Shown here piece after piece: positions 16,589-25,705 of a stretch of 64,000 nt of DNA. Numbering within the stretch: position 1 is the first letter of the stretch; each line of letters begins with the position of its first letter. The notes below the pieces were generated by a model. That model searched no databases, was not told the DNA's origin, and worked only from the letters and a program-made list of their open reading frames with translations. The position numbers and the translations under genes are program-made. The DNA is from Bacillota bacterium. GTDB lineage: Bacteria; Bacillota; Clostridia; Oscillospirales; Acutalibacteraceae. The stretch covers positions 496,001 through 560,000 of the forward strand of contig JAEWDK010000024.1 of NCBI GenBank assembly GCA_023390175.1, given 5' to 3'.

Positions 16589-17626
16589 CTATTTTGACCG
16601 GTTCAGCCTTTGTATCAGGATGCCTGCGATTGACTGACACGGAGCCTGTTTCATAACGGCACCGATATCATTTGCAACCATCGGCATTCCATAAACAACA
16701 CAGGACTGCTTATCCTGTCCAACGGTGAAGGAGCCGCTGTTTCTCATTTCAAGCAGCCCCTGCGCGCCGTCACGGCCCATGCCGGTAAGAATTACGCCAA
16801 TGGCGTCTTTCCCGGCAACCTGTGCAACGGAATGAAACAGAACATCCACGGAAGGGCAATGGCCGCTCACTTTTTCGCCCTCCGCACATTTAACATAATA
16901 GCCCTTATAATCCTTTGCCAGCGTCATATGTTTATCACCGGCCGCAATCAGCGCTTGACCCTGCCTGACACGGTCGCCGTTCTGCGCTTCCAGAACCGTG
17001 AATTTGCAAATCCGATTCAGCCTGTCCGCATACATTTTCGTAAACCCAACCGGCATGTGCTGAACAATCACAATGCCCGGAATATCAGCCGGAAGCTGCT
17101 TGAGTATTTCCAGTGTTGCTTCCGTACCGCCGGTGGAGGCGCCAATCGCAATGATATGCTCGTTTCTGTCACCGGGCTGCAAATTGGGGACCGGCAAGGA
17201 GTCAATGGGCGACACCGATTTTTTGACTTTTGCAGAAGAGGCAATTTTGACTTTAACAGACAGTTCATTGCAGAAAAGCTGAAAATCGCTGTCGTTCTGG
17301 ATTGACGGCTTCTTGACAAAATCCACCGCGCCCGCGTCCAGCGCTTCGAAAATTCCTATATTTAAAGAACTTACCAGAACAACGGGCAGCGGATTAGTGG
17401 GAATCAGCTTCTTTAGAAAATCCGTACCTTTCATGTCGGGCATTTCAACATCCATAGTAACAACGTCCGGAGAAAGCTCTTTAATCTTTTTTTCTGCTTC
17501 CAGAGCGCTCCCGGCATTGCCGACGATTTCTATCCCTGAGTCATTGCTCAGCACTTTTTGCAGCGCTGTTCTAAAAAAGAGGGAATCATCCACAATAAGG
17601 ACTTTAATTTTTCGAGTAAGTGACAT
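16589..17626 (-). CDS. cheB: Chemotaxis response regulator / protein-glutamate methylesterase CheB
   Basis: A 345-residue two-domain protein. The receiver domain has acidic D13/D14 and phosphoacceptor D59 (TMDVEMPD). The methylesterase domain has the catalytic serine in GASTGG, histidine in IVQHMP and aspartate in GMGRDG. When phosphorylated by CheA it removes methyl groups from, and deamidates, chemoreceptors. It starts 2 nt after the cheR stop and is the last gene of cheA-cheR-cheB. Confidence 0.96.
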   Translation of the reverse strand: MSLTRKIKVLIVDDSLFFRTALQKVLSNDSGIEIVGNAGSALEAEKKIKELSPDVVTMDVEMPDMKGTDFLKKLIPTNPLPVVLVSSLNIGIFEALDAGAVDFVKKPSIQNDSDFQLFCNELSVKVKIASSAKVKKSVSPIDSLPVPNLQPGDRNEHIIAIGASTGGTEATLEILKQLPADIPGIVIVQHMPVGFTKMYADRLNRICKFTVLEAQNGDRVRQGQALIAAGDKHMTLAKDYKGYYVKCAEGEKVSGHCPSVDVLFHSVAQVAGKDAIGVILTGMGRDGAQGLLEMRNSGSFTVGQDKQSCVVYGMPMVANDIGAVMKQAPCQSIAGILIQRLNRSK

Positions 17627-17628
17627 CT

Positions 17629-18435
17629 TTACCCTTTCTGGTAAACGGAAGGCTCAATATAAAGGAATTTTGAACTCTCCCTTTGTACCGTTTCAGAATG
17701 CCCGATGAATAAATATCCACCCGGCTTCAGAACATCATAAAATTTGTTGATCAGTACATTCCTTGTTGGCTGGTCAAAATAGATCATCACGTTCCTGCAA
17801 AAGATCAGGTCAAACGGCTGTGCAAAGTGAAAGGGTTCCATAAGATTCAGGCGCTTGAAAAGAACCTGCTTTCTCACTTCTTCATTTAAAACGAAATGAT
17901 CGTTCCCCTGTTTTGTAAAATACTTCTTTTCCCATAATGCGGGAATGTTTTTCAATGACTCCCGCCCGTACAGGCCGACCTGCGCTTGCTGCATGACTTT
18001 TTCGGAAATATCCGTTGCAAGAATGCGGTAATCCCAACTCGATTTTTGCAAGCCGAAATAATCCATGATGACCATAATGGTGGTGAAAGCCTCTTCGCCG
18101 GAAGAACAGCCCGCGCTCCATATCCGCAGGTCTTTGCGCCGGTTCGTCTGTTCCTGGTTCGGAAGAATCACATTTTTTAAAAAATCAAAATGTGCCGGTT
18201 CCCGCAAAAAATAGGTATGGTTTGTCGTTAGCTTATTCAGCATCGCCGTGACTTCACCGGAATTATTTTGTTTGATTAATGCAAAATAATCCGTAAAATT
18301 TGTTAAGCCCTTTTCGGCTAATGTGGAATACATTCTGGCTTCAATCAGCTGCCGTTTATTTATCAAATTAATTCCGTAATTACTCTTGATAAAGGTGACA
18401 ATATCGTTAAACTCCTTGTCGGTCAAGCGTATCAT
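17629..18435 (-). CDS. cheR: Chemoreceptor methyltransferase CheR
   Basis: A 268-residue SAM-dependent methyltransferase that adds methyl groups to receptor glutamates. The N-terminal helical domain (1-75) contains LINKRQLIEARMYSTL; the SAM-binding motif WSAGCSSGEEAFT follows near residue 100, then FDLIFCRNVMIYFD near 195 and GGYLFIGHSE. The second in-frame ATG is chosen since GGAGG sits 5 nt upstream of it. It lies between cheA and cheB. Confidence 0.95.
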   Translation of the reverse strand: MIRLTDKEFNDIVTFIKSNYGINLINKRQLIEARMYSTLAEKGLTNFTDYFALIKQNNSGEVTAMLNKLTTNHTYFLREPAHFDFLKNVILPNQEQTNRRKDLRIWSAGCSSGEEAFTTIMVIMDYFGLQKSSWDYRILATDISEKVMQQAQVGLYGRESLKNIPALWEKKYFTKQGNDHFVLNEEVRKQVLFKRLNLMEPFHFAQPFDLIFCRNVMIYFDQPTRNVLINKFYDVLKPGGYLFIGHSETVQRESSKFLYIEPSVYQKG

Positions 18436-18474
18436 ATGTTCCTCCAAAATTTCGTTGCCGGGATAAGCGAAGCA

Positions 18475-20538
18475 TTAATTGTTGTTGTAAAGATCAAGGA
18501 TGTCCAGAATCAGGCTGATGCTGCCGTCGCCAAGAATGGCGCAGCCTGCGATTCCCGTTTCCTTAATGCCGAATTGATTGATGTAAGCCGGCAGGCCTTT
18601 TACGACCACCTGCTGCTCGCCGAGCAAATTATCGGCAAAGATGCAGTATGCCTTTTCATGATTTTCCACCAAAATAACAATACCTTCGCTGATATCCTTA
18701 ACCTGAGTTTCAATATGAAACACATTATGAAGCCGAACCACCGGATAGTACTGGTTCCTTACCATGATAATTTCATTTTCATCCGTATCATGAAGCAGGC
18801 TGTCATTGGTGACTTTAAACAATTGCTTAATGTTGTTGATCGGAATGGTGAAAACAGTATCACCGACGGAAACCTTCATACCGTTTACAATGGCGAGTGT
18901 CAGCGGAATTTTAAAGAGAATCTTCGTCCCTTTTCCGAATTCGCTGCTCAGGCTTACATCGCCGCCAATTTTTTCCACGTTCTTCTTTACAACATCCATG
19001 CCGACGCCGCGGCCGGAATATTCCGTTACCACCTCATTTGTGGAAAAACCGGGCATAAGCAGGAAATTGTAAATTTCCCTTGTGGTATAGTCTTTTTCAG
19101 GCTTTTTCAGCATGCCCTGCCGTTTTGCTTTATCCAAAACAGACTGTCTGTCGATTCCTTTGCCGTCGTCCTGCACCGAAATTAAAATTTCCCCGCCGGT
19201 ATTCTGCGCCGAAAGCGTGACGGTTCCTTTGGCCGGCTTGTCGGTAAGGGCGCGCTCTTCTTTCGTTTCAATGCCGTGATCCATCGAGTTGCGCACAAGG
19301 TGCATAATCGGGTCGCCGATATTGTCGATGATAGTCTTATCCACTTCGGTGTCTTCACCGACCAGTACAAGCTCCACATCCTTGTCCAGTTTCTTGCTCA
19401 TATCCCTGACGATGCGGTTCATCTTTTGGAATACGCCGGAAATAGGAACCATTCGAATTGACATTACAATTTCCTGAAGCTCATCCGTAAGCTTGCGCAG
19501 CTGCCGGGACGCTTTGTTGAAATTATTGTCAATGCCCGCTTTTTGTGAGCCCGGCGTAGATGTTACCATGGATTCCGTAATTACGATTTCGCCCATCAAA
19601 TCCATAAGGTTGTCCAGTTTGGAAAGATTGACATTGATTAAATTCTGTTTCACTGCCGTATGGTTACCCGCAGACTGTTCCACAGTTTGCTCTGCCTTTT
19701 CAGTCCCTGCGGCTTTTTCCGCCGGAGCTGCCCCCTGAGCAATTACCGGAGGATTAATTACGGTATAATTTTTGGTATATACAAAATTTTCAATCAGCTT
19801 CAGTACTTTGTTTAAGCCCTGCTCTTCTTTAAAGAAGATTTGGAAACCGTTTTTGATAATATCGTCCGCACTTGCCGGATTGGTTTCGATATCCTGCGGC
19901 TGATATTTGATATCCGTATATACATCAAGAATCTGCTGAACCAGCATAACCGCACGCAGATTTTCCATTTGTGTCTCTTCTTCAAAAAACACACGAACAG
20001 AGTATGGAAAAGCCTCGTTATATTCCGCCGGAGCCGCCTGCGCCTCGGTGCGAATCGGGGCTGCCGCCGGAGTTGGGGCCGCCTGCTGCTGTGCAGCCGG
20101 TTCAGATGGCGCAGCGGGTTCGTTTTGTACCGGAGTTCCTGAAATCTTTTTCAGAAAACCGTTAATTTCCTGCTCAAATGAGCCGATATCTGTAGTTAGT
20201 GGCTCATTGTTTTCAACTCTTGCGATTTCTTCCTTAATGAAATCACTCGATTTGAACATCAGATCGAAAAGCTCGTCGTTATACTGGGAATCAATTCCGT
20301 TTTCCCGTACGAAGAAGAACAAGTCTTCCACCTTGTGGGAAATCGTCGCCAGACTGTTAAACTGCATCATTGCAGAAGAACCTTTGATGGTATGCATAAT
20401 TCTGAAAATCTCATTGATGCTGTCGGAGTCAAAGGCATTTGCTTTTTCACAGCTGAGCAGTATTTCATCGAGGTGTTCGAGCAGTTCATTTGCTTCGAAC
20501 AAATAAACTTCGAGCAAAGATTCCATATTATTATCCAT
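18475..20538 (-). CDS. cheA: Chemotaxis histidine kinase CheA
   Basis: A 687-residue kinase. The P1 domain has phospho-histidine H49 (MHTIKGSSAM). A proline/alanine-rich linker (about 135-170) leads to a P2-like CheY-binding domain (175-265). Dimerisation, HATPase (N box LVRNSMDHGIE, DDGKGID, GRGVGMDVV) and a CheW-like C-terminus (about 545-687) follow. It controls CheY and CheB phosphorylation in response to receptors. The gene heads cheA-cheR-cheB and appears to have a sigma-28-type promoter overlapping a divergent one for the fliK-like gene. Confidence 0.96.
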   Translation of the reverse strand: MDNNMESLLEVYLFEANELLEHLDEILLSCEKANAFDSDSINEIFRIMHTIKGSSAMMQFNSLATISHKVEDLFFFVRENGIDSQYNDELFDLMFKSSDFIKEEIARVENNEPLTTDIGSFEQEINGFLKKISGTPVQNEPAAPSEPAAQQQAAPTPAAAPIRTEAQAAPAEYNEAFPYSVRVFFEEETQMENLRAVMLVQQILDVYTDIKYQPQDIETNPASADDIIKNGFQIFFKEEQGLNKVLKLIENFVYTKNYTVINPPVIAQGAAPAEKAAGTEKAEQTVEQSAGNHTAVKQNLINVNLSKLDNLMDLMGEIVITESMVTSTPGSQKAGIDNNFNKASRQLRKLTDELQEIVMSIRMVPISGVFQKMNRIVRDMSKKLDKDVELVLVGEDTEVDKTIIDNIGDPIMHLVRNSMDHGIETKEERALTDKPAKGTVTLSAQNTGGEILISVQDDGKGIDRQSVLDKAKRQGMLKKPEKDYTTREIYNFLLMPGFSTNEVVTEYSGRGVGMDVVKKNVEKIGGDVSLSSEFGKGTKILFKIPLTLAIVNGMKVSVGDTVFTIPINNIKQLFKVTNDSLLHDTDENEIIMVRNQYYPVVRLHNVFHIETQVKDISEGIVILVENHEKAYCIFADNLLGEQQVVVKGLPAYINQFGIKETGIAGCAILGDGSISLILDILDLYNNN

Positions 20539-20556
20539 TGTTATTTCACCGCCTAA

Positions 20557-20582
20557 TAAACTTTATAATTATATATCGATAC
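20557..20582 (+). promoter_or_regulatory. Candidate sigma-28 promoter for the FliK-like/FlhX genes
   Basis: TAAA (20557-20560), a 15-nt spacer and TCGATAC (20576-20582), about 50 nt before the ATG at 20630. The -10 differs from CCGATAT at two positions. It uses the same TATCGATA palindrome as the cheA promoter on the other strand. Confidence 0.45.
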
Positions 20583-20598
20583 AAATGTAATTAAATTA
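20573..20598 (-). promoter_or_regulatory. Candidate sigma-28 promoter for cheA
   Basis: On the minus strand TAAT (20595-20598), a 15-nt spacer and TCGATAT (20573-20579), about 35 nt before the cheA ATG. The -10 is one base off the Bacillus CCGATAT consensus. Confidence 0.5.
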
Positions 20599-20629
20599 AC
20601 TGTTAAAATTTATTTTTTGAGGTGTTTTT

Positions 20630-22057
20630 ATGCCCGACAACTTAAGGATAACAACTCCGGTTACAGGCAACGAGGGAATTAACCGGCTTCAGCCGTCAAA
20701 ACACGCAGATTCAATGACAACAATCGATCCCTCAAAAATAGCCCAGCCTACAACAGAAAAACAGACGGAGCAGAACACCGGCTTTGATTTTTTACTGAGC
20801 CGAAACTCTGTTTTCAGTAAGTTTGTTGAGCAGTTGAACCAAACGCCCGGCCTTTCCCAAACAATGCAGAAAATTATGTTTGCGCTGTTCAGCAGAACTG
20901 CAAACCCGCAGGACACCAAGGCTGTTTCCGACTTAATGAAGCAGCTTTCCGGCGCAATGCAAATGGATGAAGCCGATATTGTAAAAAATCTGATGTTTCA
21001 AAGCAACAATCAAACTAAATTTTCCGGATCTGTTTTTGATATGTTTCGGGAAATTTCAAACCGTTATCCCAACAGTGACCTTAACACGCATCTTTCTGCG
21101 CTGCTGAAAGCGTACGACGGATTTTTTTCAATTGCAGACACAACCTCTGCAATTGAAAAAGGATTAAATACAATGACGCGGCAGATTCCGAACCCGTTCA
21201 GCGCGAAGCTGCAGTCTTTGGCAAGTGAACTGGTGACGGAGCAGCCTGTTGAAAATTTGGAAAAAAATCTTGTACTTCTAAAAAATAAAATTATTCCTCT
21301 TTTAAGCAATTATGTATCTTCGACTAATGATTTCGGACAGGCTAGGAACAGCATTACCCTTCTGGTTCACAATATTGCCCGGCTTAATATCAGCTCGCGG
21401 CAGGAAATGGCCGACAAGCTCTCCTCGCTGCTGGATTACTGCAAATATGATTTAAATATTCCCGCTGTAAAAATTGAGGCAATTAAAACAGCATTCATCA
21501 ATCATTTGAATGAAATCGCCGAAAAACCGGAAAATCAGCTTTATGACTCTTTGCTTCAGGTTTTGACCGAAGGCGCAAAGCAAAGCACCTCTAATTTAAG
21601 CCAATCCCTTTATAAAGACACCATTTCTTCCCTGCTGCTGGACAAAAGCGTTTACATGCCCTTTACGCATCTTTTTCTGCCAATCAACTTCAACGGCCAG
21701 TTCATGTTTTCCGAAATATGGATTGAAAAGGATGACAAAGGCAATCAATCCGCAAGAAGAAATGCGCTGGGCGAAGAAAGTCCCACTAAGCTGTTCTTAA
21801 CGTTCGACATTAAATCATTGGGCTACTTTGAAGCGTCCATCGAGCTTTCCAAAACGAATGCGAAAGTAAAAATAAACTGTCCGCCCGCACTGGCGGAAAA
21901 CAGCCGTCAAATCGGCGCAAATATCACAGAAATCTTTTCGAAAAACGGACTGACAGCTGAGAATGTAGAGCTTTCCCCGAACAATACCCCCAAAATAGAA
22001 CAACAGATTATGAAAAAAGTGTACGAAAGGAAGAATGTGATCGATGTCTCAATATGA
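20630..22057 (+). CDS. FliK-like flagellar protein (YlqG-like)
   Basis: A 475-residue mostly helical protein of low overall conservation. The C-terminal 120 residues resemble the FliK hook-length-control fold: a beta-rich FNGQFMFSEIWIEKDD, then LTFDIKSLGYFEASIEL and a helix ending in QIGANITEIF. The downstream gene encodes a lone FlhB cytoplasmic domain, the same pairing as ylqG-ylqH in Bacillus, and FliK C-domains bind FlhB C-domains. A sigma-28-like promoter precedes it, so it is likely a late flagellar gene. It may tune export-substrate choice; this is inference. GAGGTG precedes the ATG. Confidence 0.65.
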   Translation: MPDNLRITTPVTGNEGINRLQPSKHADSMTTIDPSKIAQPTTEKQTEQNTGFDFLLSRNSVFSKFVEQLNQTPGLSQTMQKIMFALFSRTANPQDTKAVSDLMKQLSGAMQMDEADIVKNLMFQSNNQTKFSGSVFDMFREISNRYPNSDLNTHLSALLKAYDGFFSIADTTSAIEKGLNTMTRQIPNPFSAKLQSLASELVTEQPVENLEKNLVLLKNKIIPLLSNYVSSTNDFGQARNSITLLVHNIARLNISSRQEMADKLSSLLDYCKYDLNIPAVKIEAIKTAFINHLNEIAEKPENQLYDSLLQVLTEGAKQSTSNLSQSLYKDTISSLLLDKSVYMPFTHLFLPINFNGQFMFSEIWIEKDDKGNQSARRNALGEESPTKLFLTFDIKSLGYFEASIELSKTNAKVKINCPPALAENSRQIGANITEIFSKNGLTAENVELSPNNTPKIEQQIMKKVYERKNVIDVSI

Positions 22058-22394
22058 TAAGACACAGCGCGCGGCGGCCTTACGATATTCGCAGGATAAT
22101 TCCCGCAGCGCCCCGGTTGTGGTTGCGTCGGGGCTTGGGTATGTTGCGCAGAAAATTATTGATGTTGCACAGGATAACAATGTTCCTGTGTATCAGGATG
22201 ATTCCCTCGCTTCCCTGCTTTCCCAGCTGGACGCCGGCAGCGAAATTCCGCCGGAACTGTACCAGGCGATTGTGGACATCTATGTGTACTTTTTAAATTA
22301 TCAAATGGGGACACCGCCCGGGGAAAACCTGCAGGATCAAAACGCACCGGGGGAATTTGAGCTGTCCGAACAAAAGCAGGAACAAATAAAATGA
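22044..22394 (+). CDS. FlhB C-terminal domain paralogue (FlhX/YlqH-like)
   Basis: A 116-residue stand-alone copy of the FlhB cytoplasmic domain without any membrane segment. The segment from APVVVASGLGYVAQKIIDVA to the EIPPELYQAIVDIYVYFLN helix aligns with residues 285-345 of the full FlhB in this window. The self-cleaving NPTH motif is absent, since the homology begins just after it. Such proteins (FlhX, YlqH) can substitute for the cleaved FlhB C-fragment in other bacteria. It overlaps the fliK-like gene by 14 bp. Confidence 0.82.
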   Translation: MSQYDKTQRAAALRYSQDNSRSAPVVVASGLGYVAQKIIDVAQDNNVPVYQDDSLASLLSQLDAGSEIPPELYQAIVDIYVYFLNYQMGTPPGENLQDQNAPGEFELSEQKQEQIK

Positions 22395-22415
22395 TATTTT
22401 TGTCCTGTATTCGAC

Positions 22416-22441
22416 TAATTATTTTAAAAACAAGCCGATAT
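22416..22441 (+). promoter_or_regulatory. Sigma-28 promoter for cheW
   Basis: TAAT (22416-22419), a 15-nt spacer and a perfect CCGATAT (22435-22441), about 85 nt before the cheW frame. Confidence 0.6.
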
Positions 22442-22527
22442 ATAAATTATAGGAACCGTTGATTCAACGAAAGTGTGCAGTTTGTCAGGTGGATTTTTCA
22501 TCCGACACAGAGGTAAATACATAAATT

Positions 22528-23208
22528 TTGCCGTATTCAATGCATTTTGACGCTGCGCAAAGAATTGATTCTGCGATTCCGCGTCCTGCAGAAAGCATAA
22601 TTTTAGAAGTGCCGCCAAATACGCCGAGGCTGGCAGCATCAAATATCCCCGCCGTAACGGCAGCGGCAGAAGTGGTGAATGACATGGAAAATAAAATAGA
22701 AGACGCCTTTTCCAAAGACGGCGGTTCTTCCGGTGAAAATGTACCAACCGAAAAATATCTTACTTTCTTTATTGAGGAACAGTTATTTGCAATTCAGAGC
22801 AGTCAGGTGGTTGAAATTATCCGTATGCAGCCAATTACCTTTATGCCGAACCTCCCCTCTTTTGTAAAAGGTGTAATCAATTTAAGAGGAAAAATCGTTT
22901 CTTTGATTGACTTAAGGCTGAAATTAAATAAGGATCCAATGGAATATGACGATCATACCAGCATTGTTGTAACAGAGTCCGGGGATTTCAGTGTCGGTTT
23001 TATTGTGGACCGTGTAAATGATGTTACAGACATCTCCAAAAATCAGATCAGTGACTCGCCAAAGCTGGCAAAGGACGCCACGAAAAATTATGTAGCAGGG
23101 ATTGCAACACTGGAAAACGGAGTTGCAATGCTTTTGAATGTCACAAAGCTATTGGAGAAAAGTGATGAGGAAATAAAGGCGGACCAGCAGCCCGCCGATG
23201 CAAAATAG
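22528..23208 (+). CDS. cheW: Chemotaxis coupling protein CheW with N-terminal extension
   Basis: A 226-residue protein whose residues 75-215 form a CheW domain (KYLTFFIEEQLFAI, INLRGKIVSLIDLR, VGFIVDRVNDV). CheW links chemoreceptors to CheA. The first 70 residues are rich in Ala, Pro and Glu and are not part of the fold. The start is uncertain: a TTG at 22528 (AGAGGT 13 nt upstream), an ATG at 22540, or an ATG at 22684, which gives a standard 174-residue CheW but has a poor ribosome site. A sigma-28-type promoter lies about 85 nt upstream. Confidence 0.85.
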   Translation: MPYSMHFDAAQRIDSAIPRPAESIILEVPPNTPRLAASNIPAVTAAAEVVNDMENKIEDAFSKDGGSSGENVPTEKYLTFFIEEQLFAIQSSQVVEIIRMQPITFMPNLPSFVKGVINLRGKIVSLIDLRLKLNKDPMEYDDHTSIVVTESGDFSVGFIVDRVNDVTDISKNQISDSPKLAKDATKNYVAGIATLENGVAMLLNVTKLLEKSDEEIKADQQPADAK

Positions 23209-23248
23209 TACCTTTTTGTGATTAAATTGCTTTTTGGAGGAAGTTCCT

Positions 23249-23902
23249 ATGTTGCCAATTTCCAAAGATTATTTACAATCGGTATGCGAAATCAGAACCG
23301 CTGACAACAGGCTGCTTGGAACCGGAATTTTGGAAACTATTGCAGAAGAGACCTTGCAGATTCACCAAAGCTCCGATATTTTACCCACACTGCACTGTGA
23401 CACTTTTGTAAATATCCACGTTCTTAATAAAACCCTGCCGTCCAAGTCATTGGTTGGGAAAGTTTTTCTTTCTGCCCCCGAACTGATTCGTATTGCTGAT
23501 GTACAAAATCTGACGGACTTTGAGCGCAGGAATTTTTTTCGGCTGAAAATTAATATTTCAACACAGGCGTATATGATTCAGGAAGATGTACCGGCCGGCC
23601 AAGCAACACAGTTATTCCCTGTTCGCGTGACCGACCTGAGCTTAAGCGGATGCTTGATTGAAACAAAAAAGAAACTTGAAATTGGCGACCGCTTTGTTGC
23701 GGCGCTGCCAATAACCGACGTCCGAATTTCTTTCAACTGTGAAATTCGGCGAAAGCCAAAATCAGAAGGAAGGTACAGCAAATATGGCTGCGTGTTTTTG
23801 GAAAACACAAACAGGCAGTCCGATTTATTGTGCAAATATATTTTTGAAAAGCAAAGGGAACAAATTAAACTTGCAAGAAGAAGCCCTGATTATTCCGAGT
23901 AA
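23249..23902 (+). CDS. PilZ domain protein, YcgR-like
   Basis: A 217-residue protein with an N-terminal beta-rich YcgR-N-like domain (about 1-95) and a C-terminal PilZ domain (100-205). The c-di-GMP binding elements are visible: the arginine motif ERRNFFR and the DLSLSG motif. YcgR-type proteins bind the flagellar stator or switch when c-di-GMP is high and slow the motor. It lies between two cheW genes in a motility cluster that also faces an HD-GYP phosphodiesterase. The start is the ATG 8 nt after GGAGG rather than the TTG five codons upstream. Confidence 0.85.
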   Translation: MLPISKDYLQSVCEIRTADNRLLGTGILETIAEETLQIHQSSDILPTLHCDTFVNIHVLNKTLPSKSLVGKVFLSAPELIRIADVQNLTDFERRNFFRLKINISTQAYMIQEDVPAGQATQLFPVRVTDLSLSGCLIETKKKLEIGDRFVAALPITDVRISFNCEIRRKPKSEGRYSKYGCVFLENTNRQSDLLCKYIFEKQREQIKLARRSPDYSE

Positions 23903-23933
23903 AATAAATGAATTATTTTGATGAGGTGATAAA

Positions 23934-24473
23934 ATGGCAGCCATAAATGAAACCACTGTGATAAGCGAAGAAGTAGATACGGATGAAATGAAAGGAAAAT
24001 ACCTTACATTTTGGACGGACCAACAGCTGTTTGGCGTTCCGATTTCCGACGTTGTACAGATTATCGGAATCCAGGAAATTACCCCGATTCCGGATTCCCC
24101 TGTTTATGCAAAGGGCGTAATTAATCTGCGCGGCAGCATTATCCCTGTTATTGATGTGCGTGTAAGATTCGGAAAGACAGAAGCGGGATACAGTGAGCGC
24201 ACCTGCATTATTGTGACAAAAATTGACGAAAGCTATATCGGCTTTATTGTTGATTCAGTCGATGAAGTCACCACGATTGGCGACGACAGCATTTCCCCGC
24301 CGCCAAAAGTTTCAAGGGACCGTACCAATGCGTATTTAACCGGCATCGGTAAAGTTCAGAATAAAGTAGTCCTTCTTCTTGATACAAGCAGAATTTTAAA
24401 CGAAAGTGAATTTGAAGTAGTTCATAACGCAGTACAGGATTTAATTGTGGAAGAAAAGGGGAAAAAAGAATGA
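23934..24473 (+). CDS. cheW: Chemotaxis coupling protein CheW (second copy)
   Basis: A 179-residue CheW with the complete fold (KYLTFWTDQQLFGVPI, INLRGSIIPVIDVRVRFG, YIGFIVDSVDEV) and a short acidic N-terminal tail. It diverges from the first CheW, so the two copies may couple different receptor arrays. The stop overlaps the start of the chemoreceptor gene by 4 bp, so this copy is made together with that receptor. GAGGTGATAAA precedes the ATG. Confidence 0.94.
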   Translation: MAAINETTVISEEVDTDEMKGKYLTFWTDQQLFGVPISDVVQIIGIQEITPIPDSPVYAKGVINLRGSIIPVIDVRVRFGKTEAGYSERTCIIVTKIDESYIGFIVDSVDEVTTIGDDSISPPPKVSRDRTNAYLTGIGKVQNKVVLLLDTSRILNESEFEVVHNAVQDLIVEEKGKKE

Positions 24474-25693
24474 AAATAAAAAAATCATTGCTGCTTATCT
24501 ATGTGATTACCACACTGGTGGCAGTAGTATGCGGAGGAGCCGCTGTTTTTCTGTTTCAAAAAACCAATTCGGTAATTCTGCCCATCGTTTTAGTAGCCGT
24601 AGCATTTGTGTTTGTTGTACTGGTAACCATTAAAGTTGTAAATGCAATCCTAAAACCGATTCAATTGATGCACGATGCGTTAAACCAAATTGCTGAGGGC
24701 GATTTGGATGTAACGATCGCCTATGAATCGAAAAAAGAACTTGGCGGCTTGGTGCAGTCACTGGCCCAGGCAATTGATACATTGAAAACATACATGGTTG
24801 AAACAACCACTGTTTTAACTACGATTGCCGACGGAAATTTGAATGTTGAAGTCGACAACGAGTTTAAAGGAAGCTTTGCACAGCTGAAGACTGCTCTGGA
24901 AAGCATTATAGCGATGTTGAACATGAGCGTTTCTTCCATCAGCCGCTCTTCCAATGAAGTGGCTAACGGTTCCGAACAGGTTTCAAGCGCTTCCCAGGCA
25001 CTTGCACAGGGCGCAACAGAACAGGCCAGCGCCATTCAGGAGCTTTCCGCCACCATTACCGAGATATCCGAGCAGGTTAGGCAAAACGCGTCAAATGCTT
25101 CGGATGCAAACAGAGCGTCGACGGACGCACAGACAAAAATTCAGGATGTATCACATGAAATGGACCAGATGCTTCAGGCTATGGCGGACATTTCAGAATC
25201 GTCCACCAAGATCAACAATATTATCAAAACAATTGATGATATCGCGCGTCAAACCAATATTTTAGCTCTGAACGCCGCAGTTGAAGCAGCGCGTGCCGGT
25301 GCGGCCGGAAAAGGGTTCGCCGTGGTTGCGGATGAAGTCCGAAATCTTGCAAGTAAAAGTGCTGAAGCCGCTCAAAACACAACCGACTTAATCGAAGGTT
25401 CCATTTTAGCGGTTGAAAAAGGGAAAACAATTGCAGACGAAACTGCCAGAACACTGGGCGCGGTAATCGATGCCACGACAAAATCCACACAGCTGATCAA
25501 CAAGATTGCAGAGGCCTCCAACGTACAGGCAACTTCCATCGGTCAGGTAAATCTTGGTGTGGAGCAAATTTCCGCAGTTGTTCAGACAAACTCCGCGACC
25601 GCAGAACAAAGTGCGGCCTCCAGTGCTGAAATGGCACGCCATGCAAAAACTCTGAAATCATTCGTAAAGAATTTCACATTGAAACGTGCATAA
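24470..25693 (+). CDS. Methyl-accepting chemotaxis protein without extracytoplasmic sensor domain
   Basis: A 407-residue chemoreceptor. Two membrane helices (about 5-29 and 35-58) are joined by only about 6 residues, so there is no external ligand domain. A HAMP domain follows (about 60-105) and a second HAMP-like unit (about 110-160, with DGNLNVEVDNEFKGSF). The signalling domain covers about 165-395 with the conserved tip (RQTNILALNAAVEAARAG). It lacks a CheR-tethering pentapeptide. The signal must come from the membrane, the HAMP pair or the cytoplasm. It overlaps the second cheW by 4 bp. Confidence 0.92.
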   Translation: MKIKKSLLLIYVITTLVAVVCGGAAVFLFQKTNSVILPIVLVAVAFVFVVLVTIKVVNAILKPIQLMHDALNQIAEGDLDVTIAYESKKELGGLVQSLAQAIDTLKTYMVETTTVLTTIADGNLNVEVDNEFKGSFAQLKTALESIIAMLNMSVSSISRSSNEVANGSEQVSSASQALAQGATEQASAIQELSATITEISEQVRQNASNASDANRASTDAQTKIQDVSHEMDQMLQAMADISESSTKINNIIKTIDDIARQTNILALNAAVEAARAGAAGKGFAVVADEVRNLASKSAEAAQNTTDLIEGSILAVEKGKTIADETARTLGAVIDATTKSTQLINKIAEASNVQATSIGQVNLGVEQISAVVQTNSATAEQSAASSAEMARHAKTLKSFVKNFTLKRA

Positions 25694-25705
25694 AATACCC
25701 TGAAG

